DNA from: Paenibacillus curdlanolyticus YK9
Lineage (GTDB): Bacteria > Bacillota > Bacilli > Paenibacillales > Paenibacillaceae
NCBI RefSeq assembly: GCF_000179615.1
Contig: NZ_AEDD01000010.1
Span: forward strand, 221,774-285,773
Direction of reading: 5' to 3'
Length of the DNA: 64,000 bases
Made by a program: the position numbers and the translations under genes. Positions within the stretch are counted from its first letter, which is position 1. Each line of letters starts with the position of its first letter. The notes below the pieces were generated by a model. The model saw only the letters and a program-made list of their open reading frames with translations, made no database searches and had not been told where the DNA came from. Below, piece after piece: positions 26,549 through 34,791 of this stretch.

Positions 26549-26583
26549 ATACAACGAAAGGCAGCCTCGAAGGCTGCCTTTTG
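26549..26583 (+). terminator. Intrinsic terminator
   Basis: AAAGGCAGCC-TCGAA-GGCTGCCTTTTG stem with T-run; may also serve the convergent minus-strand operon. Confidence 0.8.
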
Positions 26584-26591
26584 TTATCTAG

Positions 26592-26864
26592 CTATTTTGT
26601 AATTATAAAGTCCACCAAGGTTTCATTCAGTGCCTTCAGACGCATAAACTTATGATTGGTTGCAGTCACTGCCGGGCGTTTCGTCTCGGCGAATAACACG
26701 GTATCCTTCGGCAACGAAGGCATTTTGCTTATTACCTCGATTTTCACGCCGTGTTTATTAATGGCTATGACTTTCTTATTAGGAGCTGCGGATGAAGCCG
26801 TCTTACGTATCCACTTCCCGTTGGACGATGGGATGATCCGAGTGACTTTCTTGCTCATGCTCAT
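26592..26864 (-). CDS. Small basic protein, second gene of the DUF4062 operon
   Basis: 90 residues, basic at the N-terminus (MSMSKKVTRIIPSSNGKWIRKTASSAAPNK), then beta-rich (KKVIAINKHGVKIEVIS). Not recognised. Its ATG overlaps the stop of the DUF4062 gene (ATGA), so it is translated by coupling and very probably acts with it. GGGGGG lies 8 nt upstream. It could be a regulator or protective partner. Confidence 0.65.
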   Translation of the reverse strand: MSMSKKVTRIIPSSNGKWIRKTASSAAPNKKVIAINKHGVKIEVISKMPSLPKDTVLFAETKRPAVTATNHKFMRLKALNETLVDFIITK

Positions 26865-28042
26865 TTTTGCAGCCCCCCTAAGATTGAATTCATAAATTGG
26901 AATATCATATCATTCGCATGTTCATTTATTATACCATCAATGATCTCCTGGGTGTAGGTGGCAAACAATTGCTGATCCCATCGAGTCGCTTCAGGGAAAT
27001 GATAAGAGATGACATACTCTTTCATTTTGAACGTTAAGTAAATCATTCGCTTGGACTGATCATAGAATAACGCGGGCGTATCTTCGCCAACATGAAGGTA
27101 CGTATAGGAGACAAATGAATCCGGATCGTTCACATCGAAATCCCTGTTGCCATCCGTGTCGCCGGCAAATCCCGTTATCTTCAGTATATGGCTTTCTTGA
27201 TGAAATAAGCTTACCGCCGAGCACTTCTCTACTCTGCCAACCGCGCTCTTCACGGGCCCGTATGTGATCTCAGCGCCATGCAAAGCCCTGATTACCCGAT
27301 TCAACAAACGAGGAAGGTTTATGAAATCCGTTATGCTCAGATGATCCAGAAGCACCCGCAATGAAAAATCGGTATAATGCCCAAATTGGTTGGCGAGCTG
27401 TACGCTCTCCATTAATGCAGGAGCTTTAGGAAGAAGGTTAAGCCCCTGCCTCAGCTTATCGCTCAAATACGATTCCCATGGCACTTCGCTGCCTAGAGGC
27501 AGCGCTTCGACATATAAGCCATGCTTGTCAATGATGTCATGCAGCATGACCCACACGTACATTTCGTATACATGCTTTGACGGTATGGAAGAGCCGGACA
27601 GCTCCGATTGGATTTCGAGATAATCGACAACCTCCCGATTGTCCGGTATTTTACCGGTCGCTTTCTTTTGATTCTCCAGATAGCCTTTGATTGCCCATCG
27701 GACGTTTCTGAAATAGTGGTCTAAAATCGGAGCTGTTGCGTACAAAATAAGCTCTTTATTTTCTTTAACCGCTTGGAGAAACTCCAGATGAGTAACCGTT
27801 TGCCCACTCGGCGTCATACTGCCGCCTCTTGTGTGCATGTATAGGAAGTACAAGTCACACTCCGATACTTTGTCCAGACAGTGCTTCACACCGGAGGCAT
27901 TCATGGGCCATGGTCCAAAGTTTTTTTCAAACATTTGAGGATCATGCCCGAGCCGTGCCAGATCAGCAAATGCTTTCTCCCGCAGAGGCGAAAGCTCGTC
28001 TTGTGCTACGGAACTGATAAAAACTTTAGTCGGGATGGGCAT
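26861..28042 (-). CDS. DUF4062 (TIR/SLOG-like) domain protein, candidate defence effector
   Basis: 393 residues. Residues 1-120 fit DUF4062: KVFISSVAQDELSPLREKAFADLARLGHDPQMFE, then CLDKVSECDLYFLYMHTRGG and a THLEFLQAVKENKELILYA strand. DUF4062 is a TIR/SLOG-like Rossmann domain often fused to NTPases in immune systems. Here the rest (120-393) is helical, then beta-rich with an acidic GDTDGNRDFDVNDPD segment, and shows no Walker motifs. GGAGC precedes ATG 28042. Operon with the 90-residue gene. The defence role is inferred from domain family only. Confidence 0.7.
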   Translation of the reverse strand: MPIPTKVFISSVAQDELSPLREKAFADLARLGHDPQMFEKNFGPWPMNASGVKHCLDKVSECDLYFLYMHTRGGSMTPSGQTVTHLEFLQAVKENKELILYATAPILDHYFRNVRWAIKGYLENQKKATGKIPDNREVVDYLEIQSELSGSSIPSKHVYEMYVWVMLHDIIDKHGLYVEALPLGSEVPWESYLSDKLRQGLNLLPKAPALMESVQLANQFGHYTDFSLRVLLDHLSITDFINLPRLLNRVIRALHGAEITYGPVKSAVGRVEKCSAVSLFHQESHILKITGFAGDTDGNRDFDVNDPDSFVSYTYLHVGEDTPALFYDQSKRMIYLTFKMKEYVISYHFPEATRWDQQLFATYTQEIIDGIINEHANDMIFQFMNSILGGLQK

Positions 28043-28139
28043 AACACGATGCTCCTTGCATCTGTTTATTGTGGTATCTAGTATATCACAATGCCAGTTT
28101 CAGGTAGATTGCAAACTTGTAGATTATTGAATTACTGCA

Positions 28140-28176
28140 CAAAAAAATCTGCCGAGCTTTCTCGGCAGATTGGTCA
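28140..28176 (-). terminator. Terminator of the emrB-tetR operon
   Basis: AATCTGCCGAG-AAAG-CTCGGCAGATT stem followed on the minus strand by seven T. Confidence 0.85.
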
Positions 28177-28185
28177 ACAAACCGT

Positions 28186-28803
28186 CTAAGTCAGCTGGAG
28201 CCCTTCCTCCAAATGCCCAAGCATGCGGTCCATCGTGGTGAAGAAATCCGCTTCCGGGTGGTTCAAGCAATACAGCTGGCCCGCCATCACGACGCCGAAC
28301 ACGGAGCCTGCGAACGTAAAAACTTCAAAGTCGTCCCGCGAGCGATTCAAACGCTCCGCAACGAGATCCGCGATCAGCTGCAGCGACTCGTTCATTTGGA
28401 TTAACGAAGCCGCACGCAGCTCAGGGACGGATATGCTCAGCGTCATTCTGTCGTGGAGCGCCGTACGCTCCTCCCCTGTTAAGGATGAAAAGATTTCGCG
28501 AATCGTCGCCCGCATCGCTGAAACGGGACTCAAGCCAGTAAGCTGTTCGCGAAAAACCTTCACGAGTATCGGATCATACTCATCCTCCAGCACCAATGCT
28601 TCCTTCGTCGCAAAATAACGAAAAAATGTGCTCGGCGAAATCTCGCTCGCTTCCGCGATCTGCTCGATCGTCGTTGCGTGGTACCCCTGCTCCCGGAACA
28701 GCCGCATCGCTTGCTGCTGCAGCGTCATCCGCGTCTTCCGCTTCTTCTTCTCGCGCAGTCCGAGCTTCGCCGGTTCAGGCTTGCCAGACTGCTCGGAGGC
28801 CAC
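28186..28803 (-). CDS. TetR-family regulator of the adjacent exporter
   Basis: 205 residues with the TetR helix-turn-helix AMRLFREQGYHATTIEQIAEASEISPSTFFRYFATKEALV (about 31-70) and a C-terminal TetR_C-like ligand domain. The GTG start overlaps the last base of the exporter stop, with AAAGGAGG 6 nt upstream inside the exporter gene. It most likely represses the exporter-tetR operon and is relieved by an exported compound. Confidence 0.9.
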   Translation of the reverse strand: MASEQSGKPEPAKLGLREKKKRKTRMTLQQQAMRLFREQGYHATTIEQIAEASEISPSTFFRYFATKEALVLEDEYDPILVKVFREQLTGLSPVSAMRATIREIFSSLTGEERTALHDRMTLSISVPELRAASLIQMNESLQLIADLVAERLNRSRDDFEVFTFAGSVFGVVMAGQLYCLNHPEADFFTTMDRMLGHLEEGLQLT

Positions 28804-30344
28804 TAATGGCCTCCTTTCTCGAGAGATACCGCCGCCGCTGCGCCAGCTTCGCCCTCTTCAGGCTTGGTAGTGAGCACCTCCCGCTTCAGGAAGAAGCAAA
28901 TGCCTACAACGATGAGCGCGAATACGAAGGATACCCAATAAAGATTTTGGAACGCATCAGCGAATATCGCTTTGATCTGCTCCACCAAGGAAGGATCAAG
29001 CCCCTCCGGAATGCCGCCCTGCGCGGATTCGCCGAGCTGTCCCACCGTTTCGGCAGGCAGCGTGCCCGCCAGCTTCCCGATGCCGGATGTAATGTTAGCA
29101 GCAAGCAAGCTGCCGAACACGCTCACGCCAATGGTTAAGCCGAATGATTGGAACAGCGTGACGGATGTCAGCGCGATGCCGCTGTTTTCTTTGGCCACGG
29201 ACTCCTGCACAATCAGGTTGTTGTTGAACAGCACCCCGAAGCCGAGCCCAAGGATAACGAAATAGATGCAAATCATGAAGATGGACGTGTGCGCGTCGAT
29301 CCCTGCCAGGAAGAAGAAGGCAATTGCCGGCAGCAGCATCGATACGATAAAGATCGTCCGGTAAGGAATTTTCGTCATCAACCGGCCCGACACGATGCTT
29401 GCTCCGATAGCTCCGACCATTAACGGCAGCGTAATATAGCCGGATGCGATTGGCGACAGGTCGAGTACGTTTTGCGCGAAGAACGGGAACGATGCGAATG
29501 ATCCCATGATGCCGATGACAAGCGTGAATACGATTAACGATAAAACAACGAACGTATGGTTCTTGAACAGGTGCATCGGGAGAATCGGCTCCTTCGCCTT
29601 GCGCTCCACGAGCACGAACACGCCAAGCAGCACGGCGCCAATCACCCATAACGAAATAAGAACGCCGGAATTCCACGCATAATGCTCTGTTTCATGCAGT
29701 ACAGGCGTAATTAGCAGCGATACGATGGCCGCAACCAGCAGGAAAGCGCCCGCCCAGTCGATGCTCGCCTCTTTGTTGCCCTTGGATTCCGTCAAACCTG
29801 CTGACAACACGATTGCCGCCAGTACGCCTACCGGAATGTTGACCCAGAAAATCCAATGCCATGAGATATGCTCAGTTAAGTAGCCCCCGATCAGCGGACC
29901 TAACAGCTGCGGGATGAAGAAGATTGCGCCGAATACGCCCTGCGTCTTGGCCCGCTCCTCAACGCTGAATAAGTCACCGAATATGACCATCGCAAGCGGC
30001 ATCAGCCCGCCTGCGCCTATCCCCTGTATGCCGCGTCCGAATAGGAGTATAGGCATCGACGTTGCAAACCCGCTAATAACCGAGCCTGCAATAAATAAGC
30101 CCATGCTTAGCAAATAGATTTTCTTGCGCCCATATAGATCCGCCAGCTTGCCGAGAATCGGCATGAATGACGTCATTGTCAGCATGTAGATGCCCGCCAC
30201 CCAGCCATACAGCGACAGCCCGTTCAGGTCGCGGATAATCGTCGGCATAGCCGTGCTGACGACCGTCTCGTCCAGCTCGGAAAAAATAATGCCGATGATC
30301 AAGCCAAGGACGATGAGCTTCCTGTTATTCTTTTTATCCAACAT
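28803..30344 (-). CDS. EmrB/QacA-type drug:proton antiporter (MFS, DHA2)
   Basis: About 513 residues with 14 predicted TM helices. Motif A reads LGKLADLYGRKKIYL and motif C GPLIGGYLTEHISWHWIFWVNIPVG. The opening IFSELDETVVSTAMPTI is typical of DHA2 exporters (LDxTVVNVALP). ATG 30344 fits the GGAGG ribosome site; ATG 30347 and 30356 are too close to or upstream of it. Efflux of lipophilic compounds across the membrane; substrate unknown. Confidence 0.92.
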   Translation of the reverse strand: MLDKKNNRKLIVLGLIIGIIFSELDETVVSTAMPTIIRDLNGLSLYGWVAGIYMLTMTSFMPILGKLADLYGRKKIYLLSMGLFIAGSVISGFATSMPILLFGRGIQGIGAGGLMPLAMVIFGDLFSVEERAKTQGVFGAIFFIPQLLGPLIGGYLTEHISWHWIFWVNIPVGVLAAIVLSAGLTESKGNKEASIDWAGAFLLVAAIVSLLITPVLHETEHYAWNSGVLISLWVIGAVLLGVFVLVERKAKEPILPMHLFKNHTFVVLSLIVFTLVIGIMGSFASFPFFAQNVLDLSPIASGYITLPLMVGAIGASIVSGRLMTKIPYRTIFIVSMLLPAIAFFFLAGIDAHTSIFMICIYFVILGLGFGVLFNNNLIVQESVAKENSGIALTSVTLFQSFGLTIGVSVFGSLLAANITSGIGKLAGTLPAETVGQLGESAQGGIPEGLDPSLVEQIKAIFADAFQNLYWVSFVFALIVVGICFFLKREVLTTKPEEGEAGAAAAVSLEKGGH

Positions 30345-30374
30345 CATAACCTCCATTCAGTGTCTCACATGGAG

Positions 30375-30403
30375 AGTTTATATAAAATGAAAGCCACTGT
30401 CAA
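30375..30403 (-). promoter_or_regulatory. Sigma-A promoter of the exporter-tetR operon
   Basis: On the minus strand TTGACA (30403-30398), 17-nt spacer, TAAACT (30380-30375). Direct GCCACT copies at 30393 and 30416 flank the -35 and could be the TetR site. Confidence 0.65.
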
Positions 30404-30544
30404 ATTAAATTAACTGCCACTTTAAAACTTGCCCGCTTGTCCCCTTCTTTTCGTTGCCAACGATTGGTAAAAACTTATATACTATGTGATATTACAATAC
30501 AATACGCCCGTCGCCCGTTTAATTTCAGTAAAGGAGCCACCGTT

Positions 30545-31195
30545 ATGTCTGATTTACCGCTCGTTGATGTCGCTTACCAATCCATCCGCCAACAGCTGCT
30601 TGACGGCGCTTATCTTCCCGGCGATCTATGCTCAGAGGCGGATCTGGCTGCCAAGCTCGGCATGAGCCGCACGCCAATCCGGGCCGCGATTTCCTTGCTG
30701 GAGAAGGAAGGCTTCGTACAGACGCTCTATAAGCGAGGCATCCTAGTTAAAGGCATCGACATCAAAGATTTATACGATATATTTGACCTGCTATGCGCGT
30801 TATATTCGTTCGCGCTCGAGCGTATGGACGACGAGTCCTACGAGCTTGATTTGAACACGCTGCGCCACCATTACGACCAAATGGTTCTTGCAAGCGAAGA
30901 GCAGCGGTATCGTGCCTATTACGAGAACGGCTTAATGTTCATGCATACGATGCTTGCAGCCGTCCAAAACCGTTATGTTCTCGAAACGTTTAACCTATAC
31001 AAAGACAAGCTGCTGTTCTACGTCGTAACGTACCGCCTGACCAAAGGCTCCAATCGCCCTTACACGGGCCGCAAGCTGTACGAGGACATCTACAACAAGC
31101 TAGTGGAGGGCAGCTATCAAGAAGCAAAAACGATTATTATGCAGTACACGCGCAATATCCGCGAGGACTTGCTCCGCAACGGCTATTCTTCCTAA
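30545..31195 (+). CDS. GntR-family regulator (FadR/FCD type)
   Basis: 216 residues. The winged helix at 8-75 reads VAYQSIRQQLLDGAYLPGDLCSEADLAAKLGMSRTPIRAAISLLEKEGFV, the classic GntR signature. The C-terminal all-helical domain resembles FCD. AAAGGAGCC precedes ATG 30545. It stands alone between terminators, so the target is unknown. Confidence 0.9.
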   Translation: MSDLPLVDVAYQSIRQQLLDGAYLPGDLCSEADLAAKLGMSRTPIRAAISLLEKEGFVQTLYKRGILVKGIDIKDLYDIFDLLCALYSFALERMDDESYELDLNTLRHHYDQMVLASEEQRYRAYYENGLMFMHTMLAAVQNRYVLETFNLYKDKLLFYVVTYRLTKGSNRPYTGRKLYEDIYNKLVEGSYQEAKTIIMQYTRNIREDLLRNGYSS

Positions 31196-31202
31196 ACGGT
31201 TG

Positions 31203-31248
31203 TAAAAAGCCCCGCTGCAGACAAGATGTCTGATTGGCGGGGTTTCGC
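31203..31248 (+). terminator. Intrinsic terminator
   Basis: AAAGCCCCGC / GCGGGGTTT with an inner AGACA/TGTCT stem, followed by TTTTT. Confidence 0.8.
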
Positions 31249-31252
31249 ATTT

Positions 31253-31468
31253 TTATCGATTATTCTTTCTTTCCTCTCGCATTTGAGCCTTCTTGATTCG
31301 TGCATATAAGCTGATTAGGATGCCTGTAATGACACTCAGCTGAAGCGAAATTACACTGAGCAGTGTCAACGTACTGCCATTGACGTCATTAAACGACTGG
31401 CCAATAATAATGGCCACGATACAAGTCACGATAATACTGATTACACTGAAAATGACGGCAATGTCCAC
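31253..31468 (-). CDS. Small two-helix membrane protein
   Basis: 71 residues with two TM helices (IAVIFSVISIIVTCIVAIIIG; LTLLSVISLQLSVITGILISLYA) and a basic tail (KKAQMREERKNNR). GTG 31468 with a GGTGGGGTGG stretch upstream is preferred; the longer open frame would overlap the VOC gene. Unknown function. Confidence 0.55.
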   Translation of the reverse strand: MDIAVIFSVISIIVTCIVAIIIGQSFNDVNGSTLTLLSVISLQLSVITGILISLYARIKKAQMREERKNNR

Positions 31469-31546
31469 AAAACCACCCCACCCATTATAGTTATTTTCTG
31501 GTACTATAATTGTAAACGAAAACCGCTCACAAAGGGAGGAAAAGCC

Positions 31547-31969
31547 GTGGTCAATCCAACGCATGCTTCCGCAGCCCAGACGACGCCTTCAAGCGCAAGT
31601 CCCATTAAAAATAAAATAGGAAGCGTGTTTCTGCCCGTACGCGACATCGAGAAAGCCCGCAATTGGTATTGCCAGCTGCTCGGGCTCAATAAAGACGATT
31701 GCCCTATCATAGCTGGTCACCTATGCCCGCTGCCCATGCAAGGCACAAGCATTATCCTCGACACCATGCCCAAGTGGGGCGGCGATCGCCCGGCAGGAGC
31801 CCCGCCAATTGAGACGCCAGCGTGTACATTCCCAACCGATGACCTAGAGGGATCGCTGCAATACGTGAAATCCATTGGTGTCGAGCTTGTCACCGAGATC
31901 GAGCATGACCATTGGTTCGTAATCAAGGACCCGGATGGCAATAAGCTGATGATCAGCCGCGAGATGTAA
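31547..31969 (+). CDS. VOC-family (glyoxalase-like) protein
   Basis: 140 residues: IGSVFLPVRDIEKARNWYCQLLGL opens the fold and HWFVIKDPDGNKLMISREM closes it, the two hallmarks of vicinal-oxygen-chelate proteins. One metal ligand-like His/Glu set is not obvious. Function could be dioxygenase, lyase or drug binding. GTG start with AGGGAGG upstream. Confidence 0.85.
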   Translation: MVNPTHASAAQTTPSSASPIKNKIGSVFLPVRDIEKARNWYCQLLGLNKDDCPIIAGHLCPLPMQGTSIILDTMPKWGGDRPAGAPPIETPACTFPTDDLEGSLQYVKSIGVELVTEIEHDHWFVIKDPDGNKLMISREM

Positions 31970-31972
31970 GAA

Positions 31973-32021
31973 AAAATGGCTGTGAACGGACTCGCTTACT
32001 AGCGATCGTTCACAGCCATTA
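31973..32021. terminator. Bidirectional terminator
   Basis: AATGGCTGTGAACG / CGTTCACAGCCATT with an internal CGCT/AGCG stem between convergent genes. Confidence 0.85.
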
Positions 32022-32022
32022 T

Positions 32023-32490
32023 CTAATCCCCTGGGTTATAAATATGCATCCATTTGCCCTCATCCTTCAGGGGCTGGAAGCCGAACTGGGCATATAGGCC
32101 ATGCGCATCCTTCGTTACAAGCAAAAACCGCCGCAGCCCCTGCAAATCTGGATGGTCCATAAGCGTCCGCATCATCCGCTTCGAAATCCCTTGCCCCCGA
32201 TATTCCGTTACCACGAAAACATCAAGCAAATAAGCGAATGTCGCACGGTCGGAGACGACCCTCGCGAATCCGGCAAGCCGGCCTTCTGCCTCCGTATCAT
32301 AGGCGGCTATAACAACCGCCGAGTGCTGCACAGCCTTCTGAAACGTTTCAAATTGTAGATTGGCAGCCCAATACATGTGCTTGTGCAGATAATCATAAGC
32401 CTCCGCCACGTTTAGCAGGCTGAGGTCGGTTGATATAAGAATGCCGCCGTGCTCATTATCATTAGTCCAGTTGACCAAATCGCTCACCAT
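32023..32490 (-). CDS. GNAT-family N-acetyltransferase
   Basis: 155 residues with the acetyl-CoA motif VVTEYRGQGISKRMMRTLM (Q/RxxGxG/A form) after TFAYLLDVFV, and a C-terminal LYAQFGFQPL. It overlaps the upstream metallo-hydrolase gene by 29 bp; the GGAGG there may serve ATG, GTG or TTG starts within the first five codons. Acceptor substrate unknown. Confidence 0.85.
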   Translation of the reverse strand: MVSDLVNWTNDNEHGGILISTDLSLLNVAEAYDYLHKHMYWAANLQFETFQKAVQHSAVVIAAYDTEAEGRLAGFARVVSDRATFAYLLDVFVVTEYRGQGISKRMMRTLMDHPDLQGLRRFLLVTKDAHGLYAQFGFQPLKDEGKWMHIYNPGD

Positions 32491-33223
32491 CCTCCGGAAT
32501 CCATACCTGCTTCAGCAGTTCTTCCGCCGCAAGCCGCTCCCGCAGTTGGTCCCGTGTAACCAAACAGTGGTTAATCGCGTCCATATGAACAGCGGCAACT
32601 TGCGTATAAGGCGCATAACGGCATACGGCAACCACATCATCTGCATCCATCGTAATCGGATCCCCGACGACGAACCGTGCCCCGCCAGCATTCACAATCG
32701 TTAAGTCCGGCTTGTAGCGATCCAGCGCTTCGCGCACTTCATCGCACCAGATCGTATCGCCTGCGATATATATAGTCGGATGGCCTTCGGCCTGCAAAAC
32801 AAAGCCCGATACCTTCCCCATCCGTTGGCCGATTTCGCCCGTCCCGTGCTGACCGCCTGCGCGGGTGAGTGTTACGCCTTCGTGCGTGACCGACGCCTCC
32901 GTTATTTCAGCTATATGCTGAAATCCTGCCGTGCGGAAGGTTTCCTGATCGCCGGGCTGGCAGAACAACGGAATCGAAGACGACAGCGCCTTGGATGCAG
33001 CTGCATCCCAATGGTCCGCATGCAAATGCGTCACAAGTATAGCATCTGGCGAAAACCATGCCTCTACCCCGACTGGCAATGGGACAAGCGGATTGCGCCG
33101 ATCATTCTCCGTATTTATAATAGGCGGGTTGGCGCCCGTTTCACTGAACATAGGGTCGACGAGGAAACGAATTCCCGCGTATTCGATGCCTAACGTCGCA
33201 TGGCGAATCAGTTGAATGCTCAT
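32462..33223 (-). CDS. MBL-fold metallo-hydrolase (UlaG-like)
   Basis: 253 residues. Zinc motif VTHLHADHWD, then GGQHG, IAGDTIW and AAVHMDAINH. RHATLGIEYAGIRFLVDPMF is the typical opening of UlaG-like lactonase/hydrolases. GGGGG precedes ATG 33223. It is divergent from the Lrp-family gene and transcribed with the GNAT gene, so Lrp may control the pair. Confidence 0.88.
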   Translation of the reverse strand: MSIQLIRHATLGIEYAGIRFLVDPMFSETGANPPIINTENDRRNPLVPLPVGVEAWFSPDAILVTHLHADHWDAAASKALSSSIPLFCQPGDQETFRTAGFQHIAEITEASVTHEGVTLTRAGGQHGTGEIGQRMGKVSGFVLQAEGHPTIYIAGDTIWCDEVREALDRYKPDLTIVNAGGARFVVGDPITMDADDVVAVCRYAPYTQVAAVHMDAINHCLVTRDQLRERLAAEELLKQVWIPEDGERFGQLD

Positions 33224-33358
33224 TATTATTGCCCCCGATCTACTAAATGGATAATTCTGTTACAATATCTATAGTAGCATACCGGCGTCTCTCTGCCATA
33301 CCGCTTGGCGAATGCATCATGCTTCATTTACTTTCATAGTGAAAGGAAATCGACGAAG

Positions 33359-33787
33359 ATGGCGAATCAAACACTTGATGATACCGACCTGCAAATTTTA
33401 CAATGTTTAATAGACAATTCGCTCCGCTCGCATAAAGAGATCGGACAGCTCGTCCACCTATCCGGACAAGCGGTTGGCGCACGCGTACGGAGGCTCCACG
33501 ACCTCGGCGTCATTGATGGATACACCTTGCGCTGGAATCCCGACAAAATCGGGCAAACCGTCCACGCCTTCGTGACGGTATTCATGAAATCCAACACCGC
33601 GCATACCGCTTTCCTATCCTTCGCGCGCTCACGTCCCGAGATCATCGAGGTGCATCGCGTCAGCGGGGAAGGCTGCTACTGGATGCGCGTGCGATTAAGC
33701 GGCGGCGGCGCACTCAACGCCTTATTGGACGAAGTGCTCGCTTACGGGAACTACAAGCTCAGCCTCTCCATCGAGATGGTCAAATAA
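33359..33787 (+). CDS. Lrp/AsnC-family regulator
   Basis: 142 residues with HTH DTDLQILQCLIDNSLRSHKEIGQLVHLSGQAVGARVRRLHDLGVIDGYTLRWNP and a C-terminal RAM ligand-binding domain (VHAFVTVFMKS, EVHRVSGEGCYWMRVRL). Sits head-to-head with the metallo-hydrolase/GNAT pair. AAAGGAA precedes ATG 33359. Confidence 0.9.
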   Translation: MANQTLDDTDLQILQCLIDNSLRSHKEIGQLVHLSGQAVGARVRRLHDLGVIDGYTLRWNPDKIGQTVHAFVTVFMKSNTAHTAFLSFARSRPEIIEVHRVSGEGCYWMRVRLSGGGALNALLDEVLAYGNYKLSLSIEMVK

Positions 33788-33821
33788 TCGAAACATAACT
33801 GATGCAGGAGGACTACGCACC

Positions 33822-34676
33822 ATGGTAACTTACGATACACATACTCTGCAGGCGGATTGCGAAAGCTGTTTTGGCTTATGCTGCGTCGCTCTGCCTTTTG
33901 CGGCTTCATCTGATTTTGCAATAGACAAGAACGCCGGGCAGGCATGCCCGAATCTGCAATCGGACTTTCGCTGCGGCGTCCACACGACGCTTCGGGATCG
34001 CGGCTTCCGCGGCTGTACCGTCTATGACTGCTTTGGCGCAGGCCAGCATGTCTCGCAATATACGTATGCAGGACGCGACTGGCACCAACACCCCGAAACG
34101 GCCAAAACAATATTCGACGTCTTCCCGATCATGCGGCAGCTTCATGAACTGCTCTGGTATCTGGCCGAAGCGCTGCGCCTGCCCGCCACATCGGCGATCC
34201 ACGCGGAGCTCCAAGCAGCGCTGGATGAGACCGCACGGTTAACCCGGCTTAGTCCGGGGGAAATCTTGCACCTCAACGTTGCAGCGCACCGTGCCGACGT
34301 GAATGTGCTGCTGCTCCGTACGGGCGAGCTTGTACGCGAAGCAGCGATGCGACAGCATAAGATTCCGCCGATTCGTAACAAAAAAATTGGACGAGGCGCT
34401 GATCTCATTGGCGCTAACCTCAAGGGCGCCGATCTCCGAACAGCCAATTTGCGAGGCGCTTTTCTAATTGCAGCCGACTTGCGGCAAGCCGATCTGCGAT
34501 GGGCGGATCTCATTGGCGTCGATTTCCGCGATGCGGATCTGCGCGGGGCCAATCTGGCGGACAGCCTCTTCCTCACGCAGTTCCAGTTAAATGCCGCGAA
34601 GGGCGATGCGGCAACGAAGCTGCCGTCATATCTGGCAAGGCCATCGCACTGGTCCGGCTCCGTCACCGGTCATTAA
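33822..34676 (+). CDS. Pentapeptide-repeat protein with Cys-rich N-terminus
   Basis: 284 residues. An N-terminal domain carries CESCFGLCC (13-21) and further cysteines at about 42, 51, 65 and 70, which could form a metal site. A helical middle follows. The C-terminal 186-255 region is about 14 pentapeptides A(D/N)LxG (LIGANLKGADLRTANLRGA), a right-handed quadrilateral helix that in Qnr/MfpA proteins mimics DNA. AGGAGGACT precedes the ATG, about 35 bp after the Lrp gene. Topoisomerase protection is possible but untested. Confidence 0.85.
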   Translation: MVTYDTHTLQADCESCFGLCCVALPFAASSDFAIDKNAGQACPNLQSDFRCGVHTTLRDRGFRGCTVYDCFGAGQHVSQYTYAGRDWHQHPETAKTIFDVFPIMRQLHELLWYLAEALRLPATSAIHAELQAALDETARLTRLSPGEILHLNVAAHRADVNVLLLRTGELVREAAMRQHKIPPIRNKKIGRGADLIGANLKGADLRTANLRGAFLIAADLRQADLRWADLIGVDFRDADLRGANLADSLFLTQFQLNAAKGDAATKLPSYLARPSHWSGSVTGH

Positions 34677-34708
34677 GCTATCGCAAACCCTATGAAACAC
34701 AAAAGAGC

Positions 34709-34745
34709 CGCAGCAGTCCGCTCCTCGGCGCTCTGCTGCAGCTCT
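34709..34745 (-). terminator. Terminator of the siderophore-binding gene
   Basis: GAGC(T/C)GCAGCAG / CTGCTGC(G)GCTC stem followed on the minus strand by TTTTG. Confidence 0.7.
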
Positions 34746-34791
34746 CCATCCTTCCACTTCTATCCGTATCGGGCCTAGCGGCCTCTTCTCT

